Assembly (NCBI GenBank): GCA_036927565.1
Contig: JAYESD010000009.1
Span: forward strand, 150,124,929 to 150,188,928
Direction of reading: 5' to 3'
Length of the DNA: 64,000 nucleotides
Source of the DNA: Tuctoria greenei
Taxonomy: Eukaryota > Streptophyta > Magnoliopsida > Poales > Poaceae
The notes beneath the pieces were generated by a model that was given only the letters and a program-made list of their open reading frames with translations, was not told the DNA's origin and ran no database searches. Numbering within the stretch: position 1 is the first letter of the stretch; each line of letters opens with the position of its first letter. Below are positions 1-10,324 of this stretch, in pieces. The translations under genes were made by a program, and so were the position numbers.

Positions 1-507
1 GATCAGATCTTACTACCTTAATCTTAATGTTGTGCTGATTTTCTACTTCAGCCTTAAATATCTTAAACTTATCCAATGCTTCAGATCGTTCCTTGATTGG
101 ATAAATGTCACCATAACGAGTGTAGTCGTTCGTGAACGTTATGAACGAGTCATACCCGTCTACGGAGACTACGGGAAATGGACCACAAATGTCCATATGA
201 ATAATTTCTAAAACTCTCGTGCTACATATGGCATTCTTCTTAATAGTCTTAACAAACTTACCTTTAATACAATCAATGCATTCTTCTGAATCTGAAAAGT
301 CTAAGTGGGGTAAGATCGATTGAGATACTAAGTGTTCGATCCTCCCCCTCAAAATGTGGCATAATCGACAATGCCATAATTTCGACGATGTTTCAAAATC
401 GATTCTTTGGCGCTTGTTTCTTTTTATGTCATTCTTAGCGGGAATTTGATCGTTACTTAATGCATTGACACTATCATGAGTGGACAATAGATAAAGCATG
501 TCTTGTA
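1..507 (-). mobile_element. Ty1/copia pol fragment (pre-integrase/integrase)
   Basis: Read on the minus strand, this stretch matches the integrase-proximal part of the copia element at 27096-34538 (about 30847-31370 there), with scattered substitutions. It covers the pre-integrase zinc-finger region and the start of the integrase core. Similarity stops near 507, where an unrelated gypsy-type sequence begins; the other end runs off the window. It is therefore a second, truncated member of the same copia family. Confidence 0.85.
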
Positions 508-1088
508 AGAGCATGAATGCGGGAAGGAGGCAACAGGGAAGCCATTGGAGCAAGCTAAGGTAAGAGCTTTGGCGAAAGGGGTGAAGAAGGATCGGGCGCT
601 CGAGCAAGGAGGCAAAAGATCAGGCTGCGGGGATTGAGTGAGGGAGGAACCGTTCCTCTAACAAAGGTTTCCTTTTCATCACCCCTGCGGCGCCTGAGTA
701 CTCCGAGGGAAGGCTCGGACTGCACCGATCAACACCCGACACCCAAGACAATGGGCCCTACGTCCTCGTACTAACGTACTGGCCCAGTCGGTCAGCTGCC
801 CGGGGAAGCTGCTAAGGCGACTCCCATATTGGTGAATTAAAAAAAAAGTGTTACAGCTGCATCGAGAACCGTCTTGGTTAAAGGCGCAGCAGAAGACAGA
901 GATATTACATCAAGCGAAGATCCTGTCGCTGTAGTCTCTCAACTGGAAGAGGACGTGTGGTGACGATTGGCAGAAGCACCCACCACTTCAGTTCTTCGAG
1001 ACAGAATTTAAAGCAGAGTGTGGAAAGAAATGGAAAGGGCTCCACATTTGGGCTCTTCACCACGCCCCAAGGTGGACCTAGGGGCCAC
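508..1088 (+). mobile_element. Gypsy-type internal 3' fragment ending in a polypurine tract
   Basis: This block lies between the copia fragment and an LTR that starts at 1089. No intact ORF is present. Just before the LTR is a purine-rich run ending GGGGCCAC, the usual position of a plus-strand primer. A very similar boundary is seen on the minus strand at the LTR ending at 4739. I read it as the 3' non-coding end of a plus-oriented gypsy element; the left part is unidentified. Confidence 0.5.
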
Positions 1089-2039
1089 TGTTGGTACCCT
1101 ACAGATGGGGTACCCTCGAACACAGGATAAAGACAATGAGGCGCGTCCGGAGGCGCCACGTCTTCTATAGGCTCCAAGGCCTTTGCTGCCCTCAAAGATC
1201 AAGCTGTGGCGCTGCCACAAAAGCCTTGAAGATGGGACTTGCCCCTCCGGTGTGACGGGCTCCCGAGATGCCACGTGTTGGAGCGGCACCTCACCCATCC
1301 TTGGGGGAGCGCCCCCGGAACAGCCACGTAGCACGGAGCGCAAGGACCAGCACCCCCCATGGGAAAAAGCACGGAGCTGCCACGTACCCTGGGGATCCCG
1401 GAGCCGCCACGCGTCACGAAGAACTGGGGACCGCCTTCTCGCCGAGGACCTGCCCCGACGCTACCATGTGTCCCACAGCTTGCCCGAGACGGTAAGGTGC
1501 GGGAGTTAAAAGGTGGAGCACTCCGCTCCAGTCAAGCATTGAACACTCGCAACCACCCCTGGCGCACGACGTGGGACATGCCAACGGTCAGAGATCGCTA
1601 TGACCAATCGCATCTCAGTGAAGGCGCTGCAAGCCTATCCCACTCAGCCAAGTGGGTAGCTTGCGGCAATAAGGTAAGATGATGAGACACCTTCTGCAAC
1701 AGTCAGCAATGGCATGTGGGCTACTGATAAGGGAGGCGGCAAGACGGCGAGTCCACTGCCACCCTCAGGGGAAGCTTATGCAAGAAGCCTTAGATCTTTA
1801 GGATAAGATCGCCTCGGGACCACCTGTCGGGCCCCGGGACTCCACTTGTAAGGCGTACAGTCTTGGTTATAAAAGGCCCGGACTGCCACCAATACAAGGA
1901 CCAGACTCAGAATCCCCGATACACTCACACACGCATACACACTCACCAGCAATACAATCCACCGCGGGCTGCCGAACAAGAACCTCCGCGGGCTGCTCCT
2001 TAGTAGATCTGGGGGAAGTGTCGCATTAACACTTCGATA
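1089..2039 (+). mobile_element. Gypsy-type LTR (plus orientation)
   Basis: The LTR begins TGTTGGTACCC after a polypurine-like tract and ends CACTTCGATA (CACTTCGACA in the partial copy ending at 5317). It contains a TATA box, GTTATAAAAGG, near 1866. Upstream are spaced repeats of GCTGCCACGTGT-like modules with CACGTG or near-CACGTG cores. The right side abuts LINE sequence directly. No target duplication can be tested because the other end of the element is missing. Confidence 0.7.
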
Positions 2040-3708
2040 GATACATATAAAGTCAAATCTATATTCCTTAAGAAAACTCCCGAAGTAAGATTTCAACCCT
2101 CTTTTCATCCACCCTCTACAATTCCAGAAGATTCCTATTATCTTTTACTCTTGTTATTATGTTTTGAAGCTCTAGAGACATGATTTTCCTTACTCATAGG
2201 CTTCCTATACACTGATGGTGTTTGTCGTTTACTTCTTCTAATGACTGAAGAAACCTTTTCCTCCCTAACCTTAGTGATTTTTTTACATTTCTTAATCTTT
2301 TCATTTACCAAATTTTCCTCCACTTCATCAATATTTTCTAACCATTCAGTCATCAACCTACCACTGCTCCCCTCTATTCCTCAACCTCTCCTTAGTTTTC
2401 TTTTACCAAATTAAAGGAATTCTTATTAACTAAAGCAAGTCTAGCCTCCTCAAGCTCTCTAATCAAAGTAATCTTCCCAAAATATTCCACTGAGATTAGT
2501 ACCCATATGCTTAGCAATATTGGCAATATCAAAATCAAAAAATACTGCAAAGGAATTTGATTTTTATGTGACATACCTTCAAATGATATTTTCCTATTTG
2601 GATGCACTGCCATCACGTGCATCTTGTCCTGAAACTTCTTTTGCAGCCTCCCACTATGCCTCCTTGGGGAAATAATTTGGTCCTAATGAATAAGAATGGG
2701 GTCTTCCTTGGGGCCTGCCACATTCAGAAAATTTAATTTCCTTGCATCAATCCTTTCCACCACAATATGCATCATAGGAGGAGGATTACTGCATTGCAAC
2801 AACCAGACCCTTCTGTTAGCTTGAGAAATCACTTCCTTCTGAGATCCCCCTGACTCATCTAGCAAATCATCTTCACCAGCATCCCAGGAAATGTTCAGCT
2901 TGCCATCTTCCTCTTCCATTTGTTGTTTAAGATTCTCGCCCCCTTCCTTCATCTTCTCTGGATCCTGTCCTGCTTCCTTAATCACCAGTGGGGCATTACT
3001 TATGAATCCCAACATCTGATCCATCTTTGCAAATCTAGTATGGTTGAAAGGTTGTGAATTATCCATCACTACTTGCTTACCCTTATCCAACTGCCCTGAA
3101 GCACTTTCATTTTTCTTAAGTTTATCATCACCTCCCAACTGATTCCTCTCGAGTGAAGTATCTGCGGACTTAGTAGGAATCACCACTTGGTTTTTAAGTT
3201 GATCCTCCTTGAAGGGAATTTCCCTTTCAAAAAATAAATATACCCAAAAGGGAAAATCACCCCCCTCCACTGAATAAGGAACTCTTGTTGGATTCCTACA
3301 AGCTATTTTCATCCTCACTGCATCAGTTGTATCTGTGGTTTTATCATCCACTTCGACCATCATACCAACCAGAGAGCCAACATATGCAAAGGTCTCTTCA
3401 CTTATCTTATCATACGGGATCCCTTTCACACGAAACCAGGCTTGTTGGAGCTCCCATTTGGGTTCAATAGACGAAGACCACGGTGTAAGAGAAAACAGGG
3501 CTCCTGTTTCAGGTATTCCCATGTTGAATCTCCTCCAATCAGTGATCATATTCGCAGTGGGGAATCTCACTGAGTAGGTTTTTTCATAAATCCTTCTTGC
3601 ATTCCACTTCCAAGAATTTGAACCAAGAATTTCTCTAAATTGATGCTCTATCTGTCTTGTTGTAGCAGTACCAGAGGTCACTTTAACAATACCCACATTA
3701 GCCTTTTC
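2040..3708 (-). mobile_element. LINE fragment, copy 1 (ORF1 and start of ORF2)
   Basis: Reading from 3708 down to 2040 on the minus strand, this is a non-LTR retrotransposon fragment: ORF1 (2683-3696), a short spacer, then the first codons of ORF2. The ORF2 start resembles the apurinic-endonuclease N-terminus more clearly in copy 2. The element is cut at 2040 by the LTR and at 3708 by a second LTR. Confidence 0.7.
2683..3696 (-). pseudogene. LINE ORF1 protein, N-terminally truncated
   Basis: An open frame of 337 codons resembles the RNA-binding-like N-terminal domain (DUF4283 type) of plant LINE ORF1 proteins, with the motif FRVKGIPYDKISEETFAYVG. A lysine- and glutamate-rich tail follows. 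The CCHC zinc knuckle seen in copy 2 (CARCNKFGHDASSC) is missing because the 5' end is replaced by an LTR at 3709. It is a fragment of a nucleic-acid chaperone for retrotransposition and cannot act alone. Confidence 0.65.
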
Positions 3709-4739
3709 TGTCGAGGTGTCTAAACTCTAAACTGACACCACCCCTAGACTTGATCGGAAGCAGCCCGCGGGGGTTCGATGTGTATGCAGGGGTTAGTCCT
3801 AGCATGGTCGAGCCCAATGAACGATGAACGCAAGGGTTTTACGTGGTTCGGGCCGCCTGGGCGTAATACCCTACTCCACGGTGGTTTGTGTGTTGTATTG
3901 CTCGATCATGAATCTCAGTCTTAAAGGAGTTGTCTAAGTCGGTGGCTGCTCGGTCCTTTTATAGTCCAAGGCCGAGCAGCTTACAAGTGGGGCCCAGGGC
4001 CAGACAAGTGGCCCCAGAAGTACCAAATCCATCCTAAGATTTGGGAGTAAATGTTATCCCCTGACAATGGCTTCAATGTGCCATCTGGCCATGCCTCGCT
4101 GCAGGGCTACACATAGCCCCTCATCATGGTAGGTCATGTCCCGTCTGTCTTGTCGCGACCACTCATTCGTCTGCCGTACATAGTAGTTCGGCGCCAGCCT
4201 GTTATCACAAGACTGGGTACAGGACTCTTGACTTATGAGTGCGAGCTCCCGCTTACCTGGGGAACATGCACGTCCTTCCAGTTTTGGCGCACTGGGCTCA
4301 TCTCCCTTCACTGCCGCTATCGCAGGATGGACTAGGCCCAGCACTGCATGGCACGTGGCAGGTCCGGTTCTTCCCTCAGCTAGGAGGCAAGGTCCGGAGC
4401 TGCCGGACACGTGGCTGCGCCAGACCAGGGAGGCAGGTCTGGGGCCGCTGGTCTTGCGGATGCGCCGGACCTCTCCTCAGTGGGGAGGTGGGCCCAGAGC
4501 TACGAGACATGTGGCAGTGCTGGACCTCCCTCCCCCCCCCCCCCCCCCCTCGAGGGGAAGACAAACCTGGAGTTGTGGGACACGTGGTAGCATTGGGCCT
4601 TTCCTCAGTGGAGAGTTGTGGCCACGCTGCACGCCACTTGGCACCCCTGGACCACGTAGGATCTTGCCCCCGTGGGGGGCGGGACCCAGCACGCCTTTTT
4701 TCCTGTATCCATGGGTACTCGATTCGTCAGGTACCGACA
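3709..4739 (-). mobile_element. Gypsy-type LTR (minus orientation)
   Basis: On the plus strand it starts TGTCGAGGTGTC and ends GGTACCGACA. Read on the minus strand it begins TGTCGGTACC after a purine-rich GGGCTCGGGGCCAC, so it is a 3' LTR of a minus-oriented element. It interrupts LINE ORF1 (copy 1) after GCCTTTTC. It contains several CACGTG cores (near 4351, 4406, 4580) and an 18-base C run. Confidence 0.75.
4532..4549. repeat. Poly-C tract (18 C)
   Basis: Homopolymer inside the minus-oriented LTR. Its exact length may be a sequencing artefact. Confidence 0.9.
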
Positions 4740-4963
4740 GTGGCCCCGAGCCCATCAAGGGGAGGAACTTCTCGGTTAAGTGGTTATACCTGAGGTGGGG
4801 CCATTTTGTATCCTCGTGCCATGGCTTTAAGGGCTTCCCTTCAATGCGGCGAATAAAATCTTTGTCTGCAGATATCACGCCATCAACTGGCATCGGTTCC
4901 CGGTACGAATTTCGTTTCGGTTCCGCGCGGCCATCAAGTCGCGACAACAAGACAAGCTGACGG
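4740..4963 (-). mobile_element. Remnant of gypsy internal region
   Basis: Short non-coding stretch next to the polypurine end of the minus-oriented LTR. It joins abruptly to the second duplication copy at 4964. No coding motif is recognised. Confidence 0.4.
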
Positions 4964-6983
4964 GACACCTTCTGCCACCGTCAGCAATGGCGCGTGGGCT
5001 ACTGACAAGGGAGGCGGCAAGATGGCGAGTCCACTACCACCCTCAGAGGAAGCTTATGCGAGAAGCCTTAGATCTTTAGGATAAGATCGCCCCGGGACCA
5101 CCTGTCAGGCCCCGGGACCCCACTTGTAAGGCGTCCGGTCTTGGTTATAGAAGGCTTGGACCGCCACCAATACAAGGACCAGACTCAGAATCCCCGATAC
5201 ACTCACACACGCATACACACTCACCAGCAATACAATCCACCGCGGGCTGCCGAACAAGAACCTCCGCGGGCTGCTCCTTAGTAGATCCGGGGGAAGTGTC
5301 GCATTAACACTTCGACAGATACATATAAAGTCAAATCTATATTCCTTAAGCAAACTCTCGAAGTAAGATTTCAACCCTCTTTTCCTCCACCCTCTACAAT
5401 TCCAGAAGATTCCTATCATCTTTTACTCTTGTTATTATGTTTGGAAGCTCTAGAGACAGGATTTTCCTTACTCATAGGCTTCCTATACACTGATGGTGTT
5501 TGTCGTTTACTTCTTCTAATGACTGAAGAAACCTTTTACTCCCTAACCTTAGTGATTTTTTTACATTTCTTAATATTTTCATTTACCAAATTTTCCTCCA
5601 CTTCATCATTATTTTCTAACCATTCAATCATCAACCTACCACTGCTCCCCCTCTATTCCTCAACCTCTCCTTAGTTTTCTTTTACCAAATTAAAGGAATT
5701 CTTATTAACTAAAGCAAGTCTAGCCTCCTCAAGCTCTCTAATCAAAGTAATCTTCCCAAAATCTTCCACGGAGATTAATACCCATATGCTTAGCAATATT
5801 GGCAATACCAAAATCAGAAAATACTGCAAAGGAATTTGATTTTTTATGTGACATACCTTCAAATGATATTTTCCTGTTTGGCTGCACTGCCATCTCCAGC
5901 ATCTTGTCATGAAACTTCTTTTGCAGCCTCCCACTATGCCTCCTTGGGGAAATCATTTGGTCCTGATGAATAAGAATGGGGTCTTCCTTGGGGCCTGCCA
6001 CATTCAGAAAATTTAATTTCCTTGCATCAATCCTTTCCACCACAGTATGCATCATAGGAGGAGGATTGCTGCATTGCAACAACCAGACCCTTCTGTTAGC
6101 TTGAGAAATCACTTCCTCCTGAGATCCCCCTGACTCATCTAGCAAATCATCTTCATCAGCATCCCAGGAAATGTTCAGCTTTCCATCTTCCTCTTCCATT
6201 TGTTGTTTAAGATTCGCCCCCTTCCTTCATCTTCTCCGGATCCTGTCCTGCTTCCTTAATCACCAGTGGGGTGTTACTTATGAATTCCAACATCTGATCC
6301 ATCTTTGCAGATCTAGTATGGCTTAAAGGTTGTGAATTATCCATCACTACTTGCTTACCCTTATCCAACTGCCCTGAAGCACTTGCAGTTTCCTTAAGTT
6401 TATCATCACCTCCCAACTGATTCCTCTTGAGTGAAGTATCTGCGGACTTAGTAGGAATCACCACTTGGTTTTTATGTTGATACTCCTTGAAGGGAATTTC
6501 CCTTTCAAAAAATAAATATACCCAAAAGGGAAAATCACCCCCTCCACTGAATAAGGAACTCTTGCTGGATTCCTACAAGCTATTCATCCTCACTGCCTCA
6601 GCTGTATCCGTGGTTGTATCATCCACTTCGACCATCATACCAACCAGAGAGCCAACATATGCAAAGGTCTCTTCACTTCTCTTATGATATGGGATCCCTT
6701 TCACACGAAACCAGGCTTGTTGGAGCTCCCATTTGGGTTCAATAGACGAAGACCACGGTGTAAGAGATAACAGAGCTCCTGTTTCAGGTATTCCCATGTT
6801 GAATCTCCTCCAATCAGTGATCATATTCGCAGTGGGAAATCTCACTGAGTAGGTTTTTTCATCAATCCTTCTTGCATTCCACTTCCAAGCATTTGAACCA
6901 AGAATTTCTCTTAATTGCTGCTCCATCTGTCTTGCTGTAGCAGTACTAGAGATCACTTTGACAATAACCAGATTAGCCTTTTC
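4964..6983. repeat. 2.02-kb direct duplication, copy 2
   Basis: Second copy of the block at 1686-3708. The LTR part (4964-5317) ends CACTTCGACA, with the expected terminal CA, and its TATA box has changed to TTATAGAAGG. Beyond 6983 the LINE sequence continues, so this copy keeps the original LINE context. Confidence 0.85.
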
Positions 6984-7600
6984 CTTGACAGTGTTCACAG
7001 AAGGGCAATCAGGAATTAAAAAGAAACTCTGGTCCTCAACCTGGGATGCACACAAAGCAGCAACACATTCTCGCAACCTCTTTTCCTTGCAACTAGAAGC
7101 ATCATGACCAAACTTATTACATCTAGCACACGGCCTATTTTTGGGGCACTCCATCTTCTTCTTCTTCCTGTGAGGGATTATTTGATTACATCATCTTTGG
7201 ACGGTGATCCTAGCGAGATCTCTCCCTCCCTTGATGATTTTCATCTAGGGTTTGGGACTGCTACAGAGGTTGATTTTCAACCTCCACAGCTTGCACCTCA
7301 GGGCCGCCATGGTCGATCTGACGTTGCCAAGTTGGATTGAACTGACCTCGACCCCTTCCTCTGAAACAGCCGCCACGAATCCATCGGAGCTCCACGCTCC
7401 CAATGTTGACCTCCTCTTCCCCAGTCACCACCGAAGCCACCATGGTACCCTCCTGGTCCGCCATCGGTCCAGCCAGCACCTCTTCCTCCTCTCCCCCCAA
7501 ACCACTCTCCGCCCTTGGAATTATCGTTCCACCCCCAATCACCGCCGCCAGGTACCATGATCATGGAGGCAGCCTTATATCTGACCACCTCCACGTAAGA
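5318..7600 (-). mobile_element. LINE fragment, copy 2 (ORF1 and ORF2 start)
   Basis: The longer LINE copy, read on the minus strand. A glycine- and tryptophan-rich N-terminal section (about 7300-7560) is followed by a CCHC zinc knuckle (about 7080-7150), the DUF4283-like domain (6573-7000) and a charged tail to 5671. Near 5419 ORF2 starts with MIGIFWNCRGW, typical of plant LINE endonucleases, and runs only about 30 residues before the LTR at 5317 cuts it. The 5' limit of the element is uncertain and may lie as far as 7900. Confidence 0.7.
5671..7154 (-). pseudogene. LINE ORF1, frameshifted
   Basis: The zinc knuckle CARCNKFGHDASSC (C-x2-C-x4-H-x4-C) and the DUF4283-like domain are in the frame at 7154-6573. 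The tail continues in separate frames at 6464-6207 and 6199-5738, so at least two frameshifts break the protein. The glycine-rich N-terminal part upstream (7560-7298) is in yet another frame. Compared with copy 1, which is open for 337 codons, this copy is more damaged in its tail but keeps the 5' portion. Confidence 0.65.
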
Positions 7601-7899
7601 TCTCTTGATCCCCCAAAAGTGGCCCAGGAATTTCCGCAGATTGAGAGTGAAACGCGCGGGAGGTGGAGGAACGAGGAACCCTAACCTTGGAGGCGTGCCC
7701 TGATGAGCAAACTTCTCAAGATTTATGTGTGAGGCATTTTGCACCTTCCCCCTTGCAGCCAAGGGGAAACTCTCCCACACCCGAGGCGATAAGCGAGAGC
7801 CCCCCTGCAGGAGACTCACACTCCGAAATGGACCTAGGTCTCGTGTGAGAAATGGCCTAACCCCCTTGGGGAAACGCAAAATCAACATTGCTGACGTCC

Positions 7900-8691
7900 G
7901 ATGCGCCTATGTCCTTGTCGTGTGTACAGTCTTCACTTGTTGGCTATGGCTCCTGCCGGGCGCTACTATTTGAGATTACCACAAGTCCTTTACCTTTAAG
8001 CAACACCTGGATTTCTGTTCACGTGTCACGGATAATCAAACAACGACAGTCAAAACATGACCAACTCGAATGCATTTTCCTACCCTGTTGTTCAGTACAC
8101 CTCACATGACTCTGAACCTTTCCTGAAAATTGGTCTGAATATTGTTAATCCTAACCATTGTTGGAATAGAAGTACACTTGAGCAAATTTTGCTTTACTGA
8201 AAAATTTAACAAGAGGCTACAATTTCCCAAGAGTTGTCTTTTGTGGACAGAGGGGCATGGTACACTGGAAATATTACACAATATCACCTCTGCAACTTAA
8301 AATACATGTACAATGATGTTTCACAAGATCCCATCCAAAAAGGTTGAGGGAAAAGTGGTGCTTTCATGGCCACCTCAACCGTCAAGGGGGTAACACTTCG
8401 GGTATATGTATTTACACAATGGGAGATGCCTGAACAATGGTACAGCTCCAAATGAATAATAATATACTACCTACCTTCTTTCTTTCCTTTAAGAAAAATA
8501 AGAGCAATGGCCTATCTACTCGCCCCTACATGGATTACTGGTGAGCAAGCTTTAACAAACGAACAGAATGGTACAAGTTTCCTAGAGAATTCGCAATGGT
8601 GCCTTGGGATGGCCTCATAAGATGATCTGGAACAAAGCTGAGCCCGCCATCATGTTGCTTGCATATATACATGATAAGCCATCTTGCAATG
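7900..8691 (-). other. 3' UTR and flank of the SAC gene
   Basis: Downstream of the SAC phosphatase stop codon (minus strand). Part of this AT-rich stretch is expected to be the 3' UTR. I see no coding motif and cannot place the poly(A) site. Confidence 0.4.
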
Positions 8692-9412
8692 TTAATACCA
8701 AAATGCCTCTCCCAAATTAACCCACTGCACAAAATGTTCAGGTAACCCCTGAGCCTTGATCCCAGCAGCGTGATCTTCCTGAAAAGTTCAGATGAAATAA
8801 TTGGTTTAATCTGTCAGGTGAATCACATATATTTCCATAAAAAAAATGCCAGAAATTAATGGACTCCCACTGTAATAATAACAGCCTATCTGTAACAGAA
8901 CTTTTTTATTTCAAAATAACTACGATCAGGGTTCTCAATACACAGAAGGTTAGAGTCATGCTGATTTCAGCAACATATTTAATACAATGCTTGCATATTG
9001 TGAACAGAAGTTATAAAAAGGAAAGTGTCAAAGCAAAATGGGCAAACAAAAAGGTTTCTAACCTTGATTGCAGTTTTGCAATACACGGAAAAGGAAAGAA
9101 TTACTTAACCAACATGGTAACAGATAAAATGACACATAGGAAAATACCCAATTATTTTTCTGGCTTGGATCCAGTAAATAAGGTAAAAGGCTTTGTAAAC
9201 CATGACTACAATACACAAAAATGATCAAGAAGTAGAGTGCACTGACCGATATCCCAGAGTCCACACCACTAGCATTTACAGTTGAAATATTCACATCAGG
9301 ACTACTTATGGCTTTTGACCTGTTCAAGCATAATTTCAATAACAATATCAAAAGGAAAGTAGTGAGAAAGGTTGTTGATTGCAACTCCTTATTAATATAA
9401 TGAGCTCTGTTT

Positions 9413-9462
<50 letters not shown>

Positions 9463-10292
9463 GAGCAAACCTTTCATTTTCTGAAGTTGAAAGCCAGTCA
9501 AGATCAAGGAAATTTGAATCACCAGAACCATTGCAGTAGTCTAGTTCACAGCTCACATGCTTAATATGAGACACTGTGGGAGTATATCTGCAGTATTTTT
9601 TTCAAGAGAATAGAGAATCAATACCACAAAGTGTCATAAAATATTGCAACATACACTTTACAGTAATCATTTTGCTATTTCCAACCTCGCCTTCGCGATC
9701 ACATTGTCGGAGGTTGAAGAAATTCCATGCGCTGAACCAGTACTCCATTGCAATTCATCTTTGGAACCAGTAAATGCTGAGTTGAGCATTCCATTTCGAC
9801 CATTGCTGGACATGGATGTCTTGCTTTTACGAAGAATGCTGCCATCTGATCTAGCCCTCTTCATGAATTTACTGACAAATATATACATCCCAGATAAATT
9901 TAATAAGATGCATTGCATTCATTTCAAAAATGCATCTGCAGATCTAGTCCTTGTACATTCAAATAAAAAGCAACACTAAATAGAGGTTTCCTGGGTACCT
10001 AGCCCTTACACATTCAAGAAAATAAACTATAAACTGTTCACTGTTTCCCAACATAGATGTACAGTTTCTCTATCCAAACTTCTAAAGCACTGGTAAAACT
10101 AGAACAAAAGTGCATCAGATTGTGGAACTTCTTTGTGCTCCCACGCAGTCGCAGATTACTACACAGCTTCTATTCATTGTGTGAAATTAAGGAACAATCA
10201 GTAGGAAAGCCTATAATATAAATACTTCAAATGTCAGGCTGCTGCGAGCATGGCCAATAACTATTCTGTTGCCTAGATTGACACTAGAGGCG

Positions 10293-10324
<32 letters not shown>

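Larger units (their letters stand above)
1686..3708. repeat. 2.02-kb direct duplication, copy 1
   Basis: This block (3' part of the plus-oriented LTR plus minus-strand LINE sequence) is repeated at 4964-6983 in the same orientation, with mostly single-base differences and small indels by eye. The same LTR/LINE junction is present in both copies. They therefore arose by duplication of one junction, not by two independent insertions. Confidence 0.85.

Noticed and set aside
905..1682. Several overlapping ORFs on both strands in the left LTR
   Set aside because: They are shadows in GC-rich LTR repeat modules and show no protein motif.
7298..7888. 196-codon minus-strand ORF as a separate glycine-rich host protein
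   Set aside because: Its glycine-rich part joins the LINE ORF1 zinc knuckle with a frameshift, so it is better read as the LINE 5' region. The first half is probably non-coding.
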